Shown: positions 20,020 to 32,939, counted from the stretch's first letter. The stretch: 64,000 nucleotides of DNA from Rhipicephalus microplus (GCF_043290135.1 NC_134702.1:194774491-194838490), one strand, 5' to 3'. Program-made: numbers and translations. Notes: generated from the letters alone by a model not told the origin.

Positions 20020-20411
20020 AACACATAGTGGTGACGCTTATTGTTTATTGTTCATAACAACATGATTTCATTCAGAACCTGATTGCCGTGGGCCAGTGAG
20101 CATGTGCCGTTGGCGCAGAGAAACGCATCCAAACTTTCCGAGGTGATTCAGATTAGGTGTCTACAAGTGCATCTGCGCAAAGTGTCGACGTAGTTTTCGG
20201 TGCGTATGTAAGCGCGTTACCTCTTTTCATACAACCGAAGCCTTTCTCTAATTTTCACCCATAGCAAACATCTTTCTTTATTATTTTAAAATCTTCCTGG
20301 ACAATTGCAAGCAAGCTTTCTAATGTAACGTGCTTTTTGAATCAGATAACAAATGCGCCAGTCATTATGGCATGCCATTCTATAGACATTCTTGCTCACG
20401 CCCTTGTTGAC

Positions 20412-20881
20412 TCAGTGTGGTCCTTGCGATGACCCACGAACACGGTTACACTCAACTGCTCGTCCCCCAGGGCAAGAAAAGGTCGGACAGCTCGTAAAAC
20501 ACTTGATGGGGGCAGCACAGGGGTAGTAAAAACAGATGTATGAGTCAAGCCCTCGACGCTGGCATAGTGACCTCCCCACCGGTAACACCCATATATGAGA
20601 ATAGGGTGCGATCAGCAGGATAAAATCGTTTTCGAGGCCGGAGTGGCATTCAAAGTAAGGACTAGAGCCGTTAGCTGAGGCGTCTGAGAGGCAATATTTA
20701 TTTTGCTGTTGTTCCCCTGATGCAGTCACAGCGGTGGGGATTGAGGGATCGCTCAACCTTTAGTTCTTGAAGTCCACATTTCCGCTAAAACACTCCGGGA
20801 GAAGCCTGCGGAACTCGATCAGTTTTTGTCGATGAGTCACTCGCTTAGTAGTGAGCTCGTTCCGCTATGCCAAACTGAACT
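20412..20881 (-). pseudogene. Cys-rich reading frame, possibly a broken secreted-protein exon
   Basis: A 114-codon minus frame (20,756-20,412) with about ten cysteines, most in its second half (motifs YFECHSG, RSLCQRRGLDSYICFYYPC, CFTSCPTFSCPGG). The same frame is open for about 40 more codons upstream (to 20,881; contains KLIEFRRLLPECFSGNVDF) with a single in-frame TAA near 20,764. No signal peptide is visible. Cys-rich small secreted proteins are common in ticks, but no named family is supported. The upstream continuation across one stop argues for a pseudogene or transposon relic rather than chance. Confidence 0.3.
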
Positions 20882-20909
20882 GGCTCCTCGTTTCTTGTTT
20901 TACTACTCG

Positions 20910-21850
20910 TTCTCCTGTACATTTTGAAGTCCCCGACCTCTTGATTCTTTTTGCCGGGAAAATGAAGTGTGTGAACCCATTCATCCCCGGGGCCCCCCTT
21001 GACACATTATGTGTTACCGCTTGATATATGCAACTTTAGGGTCATCTTCTGTGATTCGGAGTATGGCGTTTCCTCTATCGCTTCAGAATAAGTTGGGTCC
21101 ATAATGATGTAATGAATGTCTGTGTACTGAGACAGTGTCCTACGTAGTATCAGGAATCAATGTTTACGGCGCCCCATTTGATTCAACATCGTCATAAAAA
21201 ATCAATGCCTGAAAATTGGAAGGAACTCGATAACTTGTAAATGTAGCAAATAAAGAAATGCTGAGTTTAACATTGGTTTATGAACTCTGTCAGCATTTCT
21301 TCGCACCCATGTGATAACACATAGAATCTGCGAAATTTTAGAAAAATTCTTGTAGCTTAACTTTCATTACATCGCTGGTAGTGGAGCGTAGAAGCGTGTC
21401 ACTGCCCACACATACAGCCTGCGCGGAGGTGAAAGAGCGTTGTGCACCCCGTCTTCCTAAAGCCATTCTCTGAGAGACGCTTGGGTGACTTTCTCCCGGC
21501 ATGCTAACGGTACATATCAGACACCACAGCCGGAAGAGAAATGGTGAATAGAAGCTTACAGCTGCTTATCACTTTTGTAACTGTAACATATTACAGACTA
21601 TTTGACGAGTTGTTAATAATTTACCTCTCAATAATGGCATTTGTTTAATTTACGTATACAACTATCTAACTTTATCTACCCTACACTCATTTGGAAAGAG
21701 CAGACACGTAACCACGAATAAAACATTAAGTAAGGTTCCACACACGCGTGCAATATTGGAAAGATATGGTACAATGCGATGCGAACAACACCAATAACAC
21801 CTTGCACAGAAAAAAGAACACCTTGCAAGAACACACAAACCACCTTGCAC
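20910..21850. other. No recognisable gene
   Basis: AT-rich. The short motif CCTTGCACAGAAAAAA is repeated at about 21,805 and 21,845, just outside the inverted-repeat element. Confidence 0.4.
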
Positions 21851-21851
21851 A

Positions 21852-22500
21852 GAAAAAAATAACAGCATATCCACGGAGTGAATGAGGATGAGTGGGGCGA
21901 AGCATCAATCCACCCAACCGTCCGTGCATGCGTCCATGCGTCCGATAACGTTCGAGAATGCAGACGCCGCGCTGGTAAAACCGACGAGACGCGAGCCAAG
22001 GAAGCCGAGCGCAAGCGTCTTCAGCGCGTCCGCCACCCTGCTTAATCCATGCCACACCAACGATACGCCACGTATAACGACTATCTATGGCACTAAGGAA
22101 GGCACTCGTTCTCCGCGCACTCAGGTAGAGCGCACGCAGCTGCCGATTGTAGAGTAGCAGCACATCGGAAAGTAGATGCGAGGTGATGGTACTTGGAGTG
22201 GGCACTAGAATAACGGACGGCTGGACAGACACACGGAAAGAGAGACAGCCAGATTCATGGACGCACGGGCGGACGAACGCATGGATGAACGAACACACGG
22301 AGAGATGCACGGACGGACTCGCGTACGGATGAACGCAGGCGCATGGACAGACGAATAGACGCACGGCTGTACGCACAGAGGGATGCAAGGATGGACGGAA
22401 GGAAGCAAGAACTAAAAGACGGACGGAAGCGCGGACGGACTGACGGATGCTTAGCCCCACTCATCATAATGCACTCCGTGGATATGCTGTGATTTTTTCA
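21852..22500. mobile_element. 649-bp inverted-repeat (foldback/MITE-like) element with GACG-rich core
   Basis: Terminal inverted repeats of about 55 bp: 21,852-21,906 against 22,446-22,500. The shared core is ACAGCATATCCACGGAGTG, then GATGAGTGGGGC and AAGCATC. The interior holds a region from 21,900 to 22,200 and an array of imperfect GACGGACG/GCACGGACGG units (22,210-22,445). There is no transposase frame; long minus-strand frames rich in R, P, S and V come from the repeat. Partial relatives lie at 16,240, 32,940 and 37,640. Likely a non-autonomous DNA element. Confidence 0.85.
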
Positions 22501-25119
22501 GGAAGGGGGGGGGGCGTCGGCAAACTATATCATTCTATTATTTACTTCTTTGACTGTGCATATTATCAGGCTTAGAAACAATATATTGCTTGCTTGCGTC
22601 ATGCGATTAGATTTTCTAACCAGAAGGCACGTTGTGATATTCTGGAAAGTCTGGTTCCATATATTGAACTAGCCCTAGCACAAAAATCAGCACGTGATCG
22701 GGTAACCTTACATGCGGCATTATTTCTGAGCTCATATTGTATAATCCGTTGTGCTAGATCTCTCTGTTTTGAAAATCTAAACTGTTAATTACTTGGCCAA
22801 GTAGCTCATGATTCACCAGTCGCTAAACAAACAAGATGGTTCGAAATTTACTAAACACAATAGTGGGACAAAATGATGACCCGTCAATTTCTTCGAGCGA
22901 AAAAAATTTCTACCCGTGGCACACTTGTGAAATAAATTAGTAGAAAACTGAACTTTATTAACTACATCACGTTTACGTGACCACATCAGCTCCACAGCCA
23001 AATGCTGTTGCTTGGAGACTATGCTTCTGTATAAACAGTAAAAAAATGCAATTTCCACGAATGATTGAACTAACACCAGAACGAAATATACCTCCCTTTT
23101 TTCCTTTTCAAACTCAGGCTTTTTCAATGCGGAATACACGGCTCCCGTTACCCGACTAGTGCGCTTGAGATAAGGCGCATGCAGTAACATGCCCAATACA
23201 AAAAGTTTAACTGTTAACCACATGTGCTATTTGTACGGAACTATCAACGATGAGACAATTTGTTGGCAACACTATGTGCAAACAACATCGGAGTACTGAC
23301 CGAAGAGGGATGCCCGGACTTTCCACAGGTCTCGCCAACACCGCAGGAATGTTCTTGCTCCTAGACAACCAAAAAAGCAGAACCCACAACAAAATGCTCT
23401 CACCCAAGAGCATTTTGTCCTCATTTCGGATATCAGCATTGTATGACTCTTCTTCCACTTTCGTCGGCTGAGTGTTTGCATGCATACTTTCTCTGGCTGA
23501 CTTACAATCGCACAACTAGCAGAGAGATGTTTCCGGAATCTCAACGAGCATGCTCCGTGATGATAATGGCGCAGAAGAATACGGCTACGTGTATTTCGTT
23601 CTCCCTAGTGCGACTGAACATAGCCTGGTGGAGGCTTAGGGCTGATTTACGTCTACGTAATCAAACGGCTCCCGAAGCGCAAGTTTTCCACGGACTAAAT
23701 GTCACTTCTACCTCGCAGAAAAGTAAAAGACTGTACTCGAAGAAATGCACGCAACTTTGTGTATATATGCAGGAGATCTCGCTAAGCTCTCACCGGTTTT
23801 CTGACAAATCTGTGCCTAGCTTAAGACGCACGTATCGAAAAAGGTGAGTCGCAGTCAGGAACATAGAGAAGACACCACTAGGTGATGTGAGCCTCGGGGA
23901 ATACAAAGAACACTACATATTCACGATGCAACTTGTGTTCTCCATTAGCAATACGGTCCTCAATGTGGTATTGCTCCCACCCTAAAGTTGCCCAAACGTC
24001 TCCACGAGATCGAGTGATTAGGATACCACTGTAATGTGGTTCTCAGAAGCAGGAAAGGTAATAAGAAATACGGAAACAAGAACATCCTCATATTCGCAGA
24101 TTTAGCATACTGCCTATCATCATATTCGCCGATAGGTTGTTGCTGTGTGGTGACAACGACTCATACCCAATTCGTTGTATACCTATGATACACAAATTTT
24201 GCAGGATAGTTATCAGTACAAACTACAGTTACCTTAAAAGATCTATTTCACACCACTTACCATGTATTGCATTTCTGGGCAAAGTGTAAATCTGAAGGAG
24301 TTGGTACATACCTAGCTTAAGCAAATAATCGAGGTGCTTTTGAGAGCAAGGAAAGCGAAGCACTAGAATTGAAGTAGGCTGCCAAATTTTTTAACAAGTT
24401 TACTTTGTGCACACCAGCGTACGCATCATACATGTTTTACTCAATGTGGAAAATGAGGGCGCTCCGCACGAGGAAACTATCATGCAGCCAAATAAAAAAG
24501 GTATCACACAGCACAGTCCAATTGTATAGATAGCCTTTTTGTAAAGAGAAACCGATGGAACTCTAAGGCATCCCTCTTCCTTCTTCTGTATGTGTGTACT
24601 TCAATTACATCATAATTATCTATAAGACCGGGGCCTGAAATTGTCATAACCCTTTCACAAAGCTCCAGCACCATCTTGCAGCTATCGACTGCATTACAAT
24701 CCTGCCCCATGGGAATAAGAAGTGGATGAATAGAACCTGCCATTTGATGGTCGAAGGGGCAGAGATACCGTTCTTTAAAATAAGATCTACTGCCTCTTTT
24801 AGGCGTTTTATACCACAGTATTGATAAAACAATTGACAAGCAGTTGTAGGACATGCATTATACGCTGCCGAAAAGCACCCGCTAAAACCTTACGCTGACG
24901 TTCTATGCAGTGACGGTTAGGAGAAGGCAGGACTTTTATTCATTGTGGCTGTGCAGATGGAAATTTTTTTAATGCGAATCATTTATTAGCGAACTTCAGC
25001 GACTTTGTATCTACCCCTCTATCTATCTAGCCGCATACATCCTTTAGCTTTCCTGGCCATTTCTATAATAATATCTATAACGAAAGTGATATGATATAAC
25101 AAATTGTATGATGCGCATG
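22501..25119. other. No recognisable gene
   Basis: AT-rich. Minus frames such as 22,813-23,223 (136 codons) are within chance length for this composition. Confidence 0.4.
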
Positions 25120-25263
25120 AGTGATTAGTCATAACAAGAAAATCATCGCATATACGTCATAAATGTCAGGATTTACATATCATGGTCTTGCTGCTCTTGT
25201 ATGTTATGACAAGGCGGCATGACGAAGATAAGTGACAGGCCCTAACTTAGAAACTACGATATG

Positions 25264-25925
25264 CATGTCATGTAAAACATGACTATATGCTGCGCTCATA
25301 GCGTGCTCGCAGCCATTCCGCTAGCTTCACATATGCCAAATTTGGTATTACGTGAGGCGAATAGACGACAAAGGTAAATGAGACGTTAAAACATAACATT
25401 TATGACATGCTTGTCACGTAAAACAGGACTACAAGCTGCACTCATAGCGCGCTCGCCACCGTTCAACTAGCTTCATATATGCCAAATCTGGCGTTAACGT
25501 GACGTGAATAGATGGCAAAGGTAAATGACACGTCAAAACATGGTAACCATGACATGCGTGTCATATAAAACAGGACTACATGCTGCGCTCCTGGCACGCT
25601 CGCGGCCGCTTCGCTAGCTTCACATATGCGAAATTTCGTATTACGTAACTTTAATACACGAAATGCCAGACGCAAACATAATATATATGATATTATAGAA
25701 GTCATTTACTGCACAATTTACATGCCACACACATAGTGCGCCTAGTGGCGGTTCGCTAGCTTTATATACACCTTGGTAAGCGTCGAGCGACGTCCTTGTA
25801 ATGCGAACTTGAAATACAGGTTATAACATGTGAATCCCGAAATGCATGTCATGTGTGGGATCATTTACATATAGCGCTCATAGTGCAATTGCGACCGGTT
25901 CGCTAGCCTCATACACAGCTTATAA
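25264..25925. repeat. Degenerate tandem satellite, period about 146 bp
   Basis: Unit starts can be aligned on GTCA followed by a T/A-rich block at 25,267, 25,413, 25,560, 25,701 and 25,848 (spacings 146, 147, 141 and 147). Each unit then has GCTGCGCTCATAGCGC-like sequence, CGCTAGCTTCA and ATATGCCAAATTTGG or variants. A weaker unit may precede it from about 25,120. Five diverged monomers, no coding potential. Confidence 0.85.
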
Positions 25926-25930
25926 GCCTA

Positions 25931-28900
25931 TCAATGCTGGTGCTGGTATTGGTGCCGTCATTAGCGACTAGAAACAACGCACTTACATCTTATCTAGATA
26001 CGTGGGTGCGCATGGCATTTCTGCTTGGTTTTACTGTGCACTACGTCCATGCACCTCGTAAAATTGTGCTGATGTTAAAGTGAAATATCAACCTTCATCG
26101 TTAGTTATTCGTATATCTTCGATTCCCACTGTACGTGGGATCTGTCAATTTTCTCCCTTAAGAACTCCTCTTTGGAGTTTCCTGGATGTATTACTAACAA
26201 AGCATACTATGCTATAATTTATAAGACGTATTGGTACTTTGATGGCTACATTTCGATAGTTAAGCCTCAATAAGAATCAAAATAGGGTTTAGCCCAACTT
26301 TGTCACAATATTCTGGCAACGTTCATGCTTTATTCGCTGTTGAAGATTATTAGTCATTTAAGACAAAAACGTTTAGAACACAAAGTGTCAATGCATTACT
26401 CGCGAAAAACTTGTGTTTTTTAAATCGAACGCTAAACATTCAGCCAATCACAATTTTTTGCCAAGGCGAAAAACAGAGATATTCGTAACAAAAATGAATA
26501 AACCATCCAAGTCATTAAAGGTAGTGCCCTGAGATCAAGGCAAGAAGTTGTTTTGTAGTAGTTGCTCTGACCAGTAATAATATATTAGCTATTTTGCGGG
26601 ACACAACTTTCACTTGGGTTCCCACATTATGATGTGGCATGTAGGTAACACAAACTCTTTGTGACACATAACGCCTAAAAACTAGTTCTCACAGTCTCAT
26701 ATACCTATACCCAAACTTTTCAGCATCATCTGAGATGTAATAAATCATATATATAAAGAATGGTAATGAACCATATATATACTTGAAATTTTCAGTTGTT
26801 GGTATTCACCTCTATTTGATATCTAGTAATAAAGCAGAATTCGCATAAGCTAAAAGTTGGCGCACATAACCTTATATGTGCAAAACAAAGCGCCCGCCCC
26901 TGCTCTAAAAAATTAGGATTTGGCTGCTATTTATGCTGTGAATAAGCCAGGCCACTGAATCTGTGATGTTCCCTGATACGAAGAAAAAAAGAAGGTGAAC
27001 GTAGCTTTAAATAAATCGGCAATGATTTACAAAAAAAAAAAACTATAGGCAGCGAGACAGCTAGATGCCCTGTACAACAGTGTGCGCTGTACTGTCTTCT
27101 TAACGCCACTGTTTTGCTAGTTCTAACTACACGTGCCTTTCGATAGCGCTTACAACTGGGGTTACCAGATCGAAAAGCTTGCGATTAGCCCCATTTTGGC
27201 AAAGTAATGAGGACAACAAGGTAGCCCCTTAATGAAAAATAAATATTGGGTGTTTTTATAGAGGTTTTTTAAGAACATTACAGCCACAGTTTGTATTACC
27301 ACGCGAAACTACAGAACACCTACATTGCACTACATCATTGAGCACTCTGATTAACATGCTGTAGGTGCAGAATTAGATATAGGCACAGAATTAGATAATA
27401 TCACACAAGTTTAAACGCAGCAACAGTTCAGATGTAAACCTTTATGTGAATTTTCTCAGTCATTCCTGCAGGAATATTCAGTTAAAGCCAATCAAAGTCA
27501 CGTTCAAAGTATTACCTTTATTTCACCGACACCAATCTTCATTTTATTTTTAACGTCAGTTTTGGCTATGTTGCTCGAAAAAGTAAGCCCACTGGGCGTT
27601 CGATATTGGCGAAAGAACACTTGTACTGCTATCGAAAGTTTCTGCCGGATAGATCGCATTGTATATCTTCTTTCAGGTATCAACGACTTCATTCCGAAAG
27701 CATAAATGATTTAATATTCATAACTTGTGTATGCCGCGTCTTTATCTTTGAGGGGTGCAGTTTGTGTTTGCCTTGCTACCATTACCACTGCTATTGATGA
27801 CTTTACATAAAATAGACTGCACTAGTAGATTCAATACACCAACTGTACGTTCAGCTGCTCACACAGAAACGTATGGGTCATCTGGATAAACCCAAAACAC
27901 ACAGGTTGTATTGAATAAAATGTTGGATGAGATTGAAAAGGGCTCAAGGGCGAAACGTTAGCTGGTGCTTGTGGAGTTCATGTTTCTTTAATATTGCGTC
28001 TTCTGCGCAGCATAGCAAAGAGCTTGCGTTTGAGAACTGCTTTGATTATTATTACAAACAGTGGTTAGAACAGAAGCATCTTTGAGTTGCGACGTTGTCC
28101 CTTTTCACTGACGCATTTTATCGTCACTGAGTGAAACTCTCTTTTCCATACGTAACACAGTCTATGTTGTGCATAAGTAGAGCTTGTGATTTAAAGATGA
28201 CATACAACTCCGAATTGGCAGGTACCCTTACGTTTTTTTGCACCCTCTCGCGCTCTGTCGTCGTCCGTTCGCCAACAAGTGGTATATGCTTGTTCGCATA
28301 AAATAAATCTAGAAGTTCAGTTGCAGATAAGCAATATGAAAACTGAAAGAGCCGATAATGAATTTTCTAAATGAAACTGTATATTACTCAGAACAGAAAC
28401 ACGATTTTTTTAGCATACTGCCAGTCACTCTCATGTAAGCTTGCATTGCATCGATTCACCTATTTACATGTGTTTCTTAAAAAAAAAACGCATGAAGCAC
28501 TAACAGATTTGGTTGCATAATATAAATGTTCGTTAATAATCTTCCCTATCGTTGCATTGTACGGTGTCAGAGGACAATGTGCACAACTTTTATGCAGTTT
28601 CGTAGGTATGCCATCCTCTTTAAAATGCTGCAAAATACAGCATCAGTTAGCTTGTGTCTGGGAATCTACGAGTACAGAGGAACACCAAGTTATACGGCAG
28701 TATTTCGTTCGTAGTGTCAAAAAATTAAGTGCAAGCGACTTCACGTTTATATTTGCGTTGGAAAAGACCCTTTTGATGTGTTGTGGCTTATTGTCTGTGC
28801 TCTCTGTTCTTTGGTAAAAAATGGTAAAACCTGCGTTATAAATGAAAATTTAACGAGATATAGAATGAAAACAAAGGTAGTAATTAAGCAAACGTCTGTA

Positions 28901-30434
28901 CGCACAGAATAAAAGGACTTCGCTTGCTACAATCTCCAATATAAAGAGCTTACCAAAGAGCTTAGTAATCGACAGCAATAAAACTAAGCTGTTGCAGAAA
29001 TAATATTTGCTCGTAACACACAAGCTGAGAAAGCGGGCTACATACGCGTCATCATAAGGGTGGGGGTTCCACTTATTGTTACAGCAATGGTTTTGAGCTA
29101 ACCGAAAAGTCCTAAAAACAATAAACTGGCCATAAAATAAGATTGTGCCGAAAAACAGGTCGAAGTAATGTGTGGAGGTGCGCTGGGCGGAGTACCAGAT
29201 GGGAAGCACGAAGTGAACGGGAAAAATGGTCGTCTTCTCGCTGGTGAAATCGGGCCGTACTTTCGCAGCCCTCCATCTGTCTCAGCCTACAGGCTTCAAC
29301 TGTTGAGGACCCCGTGTTCCAACGCTCTTGCGCTTTGAATGATTCAGTAACGTATAGGCTGAGCGGGCGATAGTTCCAACCTTCTTACGTCTGGGTATCG
29401 CACAGCTGCTACGTATAAAAGCGATCAAGTGAGCTCTTGAGTGCATCGAGTGTTGCAGATGATAGAACTCGACGAGGTAATGAAGTGGAAGATGCCATCA
29501 AAGAACTGTCAATTTGTGCCGAATGTTTCCACGCAGTAATGTAATAGAGACGTAAAGTATCGGTTTACAGAAAGTAATCGCACTGGATTATTTTATATAC
29601 GCGGTGCGCATCTAACCCTTATGTCTTCAATGCGTAGGCGTAGTATATTGCTGTTTAGATCGGCTGCTTCAGTTACCCATGTTTTCAAGTCCATTAGAAG
29701 GGGCGCATTGCCAAAGGTGCCATTTCTGGTCCTCAGTCATAACCTATCCACTTGTAGACAGTTTTTACCATTGTTTACAGGACGGACGTTACACGCTAGA
29801 GGTCTGAAATGTATTTGTCAGCCTTCGTTCTTTATTATAAGTGATTTAACTGTACTTATTTTGATACCTTTCCACGTACTACCAGCATGCAGATGCAATG
29901 TCATTGCTGCGCGGCTCAACAGGCTGAATGTAGGAGTGCGACTGGTTCAAAGTATAATAAACTTTCAATGTAAAGGAATACTTCAGAGAACATGTGTATT
30001 ACCTTTTTTGTCGCTTGAATGAGAACCAAATGATGTAAAATGGAGTTCGCCAAGAACGTGCTGCACTACAATTGAGGAAATATATATGCAGCCAGAGCTA
30101 TAAAACCGCTGTGGTGATTTGCCCCACCCCACTCGTGCTGCACATTGATTGGTCGCTTGTTTCTCACGTATTCGTCATTATAAGGGCTTGTACTAAAGTT
30201 AAGTATAGTTCTTGCTAATTGGTACACCCACTTTCCTTGCTTTTCAGAGCTATGAGAAATCTGAGAAGGTTATAAATGTTGCATTCCCGGCCAATCGAAC
30301 ATTGAGGTATATTTTCTCAAAACAAGCATTTTGTAGATGTTATCAACCACTCGCTTCGGGATAGCCGCATAATTTTTAACAGGGCATATAAATGAACACC
30401 CGAAATGCCGAGTAATTTGTGCATAGTGTGCTTG
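25931..30434. other. No recognisable gene
   Basis: 4.5 kb of AT-rich DNA, with a hammerhead-like motif at 27,923-27,960 (see findings). Frames up to 133 codons (29,621-30,022) have no recognisable motif. Confidence 0.4.
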
Positions 30435-30447
30435 TGAGCTTCTGTGC

Positions 30448-30683
30448 CCAGCCCCACCACGGTGGTCTAGTTTCTGAGGTACTCAGCTGTTGACCTGTAG
30501 GTCGCAGGATTGAATACTGGCAGGGGCGGCTGCATTTTTGGTGGAGGCGAAAATGCTGTAGGCCTGTGTGCTCAGATTTGGTTGCACGTTAAATAACCAA
30601 GGTGATCGAAATTTCCAGAGCCCTCCACTACGGCGTCCCTGAAAATATATGGTGGTTTTGGGACAATAAACTCCACGTATCAA
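30448..30683 (+). mobile_element. Full-length tRNA-derived SINE with 13-bp TSD
   Basis: 236 bp flanked by the perfect direct repeat TGAGCTTCTGTGC (30,435-30,447 and 30,684-30,696). The head is CCAGCCCCACCACGGTGGTC with A box GGTCTAGTTTCTGAGG and B box GGATTGAATACTGG. The body matches the other copies (GCTCAGATTTGG, GGTGGTTTTGGGAC). This copy defines the exact ends of the family. Confidence 0.93.
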
Positions 30684-30696
30684 TGAGCTTCTGTGC

Positions 30697-31319
30697 ATGC
30701 GTTTTTGTCTATTAGTGAACATTGTGGTGTTCAACTGCGGAATGATGCTTCTCTGCAGTCGCTCTGCAAACGTGCATTAACAAGTTTACCTTGGTGGCAC
30801 AGTAGCGGCACTCGTGCTTTCGGGCAATGCACATTCGCAATGTACCCGCTGAATTCCATCAACAAAATTTACTTCCAGTGACCGTATCCGAGTTTAAAAT
30901 AACACTATATTGACCTTTTGTGGCCTACACAATGCAAGGCTCAGAAAAGATGCGCGACAGATCGATTCACTCATGGAAAACCGAGATGTAACGTCACGTA
31001 ATGTCGCTGAAAGTGAATGCGGCACCTATGGCGAATTCCTGCAGTTTATATTTTTTTTAGTTTTACAGCTACAGCTGTAATTGGCTAGGCGAAATTGAAA
31101 ACCTTTCAATACTAGAAGTAATAATGGTCTTAATCGCCACGCTATCAAATGCGTAATTCTCTACGTCACAACCAAGCGCGCGTGTCATAACCTAGGGTAG
31201 CTCCTACTGTGACGCGACCCTCTCTCTGCCTTGTACCCATGCACGCATGCATGCATGTCATTTACTGCATTCTCACAAACGTAAATCACCCCTTCGCCTA
31301 AGTAATCACGTAGAACAAA
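30697..31319. other. No recognisable gene
   Basis: No gene seen. A short GCAT-repeat palindrome (GCATGCATGCATG) lies near 31,245. Confidence 0.5.
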
Positions 31320-31760
31320 AAACTGACCCATGACAAAAGAAAAGACGAAAACTAGCGCTTATACTTTCAACAAGATTTATTCCGAATAGCGTGCGAATAT
31401 ATATTCCGCAATGCGAAAAACAACCAAATCATTCATGCAGCCTCCATCTACAATGCGATTAATTTTAATACGCCTGAGCAAAGGAATGCTGACGCCGCTC
31501 AGGCCTAATCTACAAATGCTATCTGGTTCGACAATTTTTTGTGTCGATTACTTCCTTTTTTTTATTCACAACAGCGGCATACAAAAGCGGTTCGCAGCCA
31601 CGCGTACTGCAGCGAAAAGCCGAGAAACCATTGCGAAAATGTTTGGCGTTAGAAGCATGACCTCGTAGCCAATAATTAGTACACCGGTCAGTTGTTCCTC
31701 CTATTACTGCTTGAACTATAAAAGTGGTATCTGATAGATTACATCTGCGGCACACGTGAT
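31320..31760 (-). pseudogene. Penelope-like element relic: GIY-YIG nuclease remnant and 3' end
   Basis: On the minus strand 31,755-31,519 keeps the Penelope GIY-YIG signature in decayed form. IGGTTDRCTNYWLRGHASN (compare YIGxTGxCxNxRLxEH) is followed by CSTRGCEPLLYAAVV. Downstream, AATAAATCTTG at about 31,383 is followed by TATAAGCGCTAGTTTTCGTC, which parallels the end of the element at 6.3 kb. The RT is not seen upstream, so this is a 5'-truncated, old copy. Confidence 0.65.
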
Positions 31761-32426
31761 GGACCGGATTTTAGTGTAGCTTTGAACAACCTCGTTTTCC
31801 ATTTCAAACGTGCAGCTTTTTCGGGGAAGAAAAAAAAAACTTTACATCGGCCTGCCCCCCAACCTTCTTCTAGTTGTGGCAGGCTCCATGTGCACACGGA
31901 AATTTAGCAAGGCTCTGAGGACTTACTCACTCATCAGGTGGAAGGGCTTATCCTAAGAATCGAAACATCTTGATGAAATTTTCCGTGACTGAAACCTGTA
32001 TTATGAGAGGAGTGGCCAGCATCCGAATGTCCCGTTGCTTGTTCTTGACAACTTAGAGGCCATGAGATGTGGGGAAACGTTTGTAAAACACTGCGAGAAC
32101 ACAACATACACTACCACATTTGGGAAGTTTCGCGTGAGCGGAGGATTAGGGAAGGAGAGGTTCGTTGCTCTTTAGCTGGTATGCCCAACAGGTAAAGTCT
32201 TGGTGAAAAATCAAGGATATGTCTGAAAATTTGAGTGGGTTATTTGTTAGCAACTGGTATGCTAAATTAAGGTGTTAATACCACTTCTTCGTTGAACACA
32301 GGATGTATAGGGACCATAAAATGGAGTCACAGTCAAGAAGAATGTAAGCGTCGTGAAGAAAATCTAAAACTGCGCATGATTTTTTTGCGACTTTGGTCAC
32401 CGTAGGCGGTTCTGCCTAGCTTGGGT

Positions 32427-32665
32427 AAAAAATTACACCATCTCCCCGAAGGCTACCATGTTGTGATGCAGAGAAGCGCGGCGAGTTTCAACGGTGCTTT
32501 TAACAGTGGTGTTTACTGGTTTGCGGTGTCACCGTTGCGGTGAACCTTGAGTGTTATTACGTTAGTAACTTGGTTTGCTACCACGCATCGCGTGAACGCT
32601 GTTGGAAACTCCCGTGATGCTCCGCATCATCCCACAGTATCCGTTGGGGAGATGATAAAATTTTA
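32427..32665. mobile_element. MITE of about 239 bp with short terminal inverted repeats
   Basis: The left end AAAATTACACCATCTCCCC is matched by the complement of the right end GGGGAGATGATAAAATTTT, with 2-3 differences. The interior has no frame. It contains diverged direct repeats around TTTGCTACCACGCATCGCGTGAACGC. The superfamily is not determined. Confidence 0.7.
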
Positions 32666-32939
32666 GTGGTGACTCTTTATACGCGTTGGTATGTTCGTCC
32701 CGTGTTTGTAGTAGTAGCCACCTCTCGTTCAGTCCTTCGAATGTCCGATGAATGTCGGTACTTGTATATTATGAATATATTATAGTTAATAAGAAAGACG
32801 TTGATACCATCAGCTCCTCTATCATTAACACACAAAAAAAAGGCACGAGACTGGCGATCAAGCTCCGTCATCTGGGTCTGCTGGCGTTCCTTTCGAGCTA
32901 CCACCCGCTTGCTCATTTCCTTCAATAAACCCCCTCTAC

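Noticed and set aside
21726..22460. 244-codon minus frame rich in Arg, Pro, Ser and Val
   Set aside because: Lies across the inverted-repeat element and its GACG array; composition is the tandem repeat, with no domain.
22813..23223. 136-codon minus frame with a hydrophobic start
   Set aside because: AT-rich, no recognisable family; about this many such frames are expected by chance.
25264..25925. Regular repeats considered as a CRISPR array
   Set aside because: Whole 146-bp units are similar with no constant short repeat and variable spacer; eukaryotic context.
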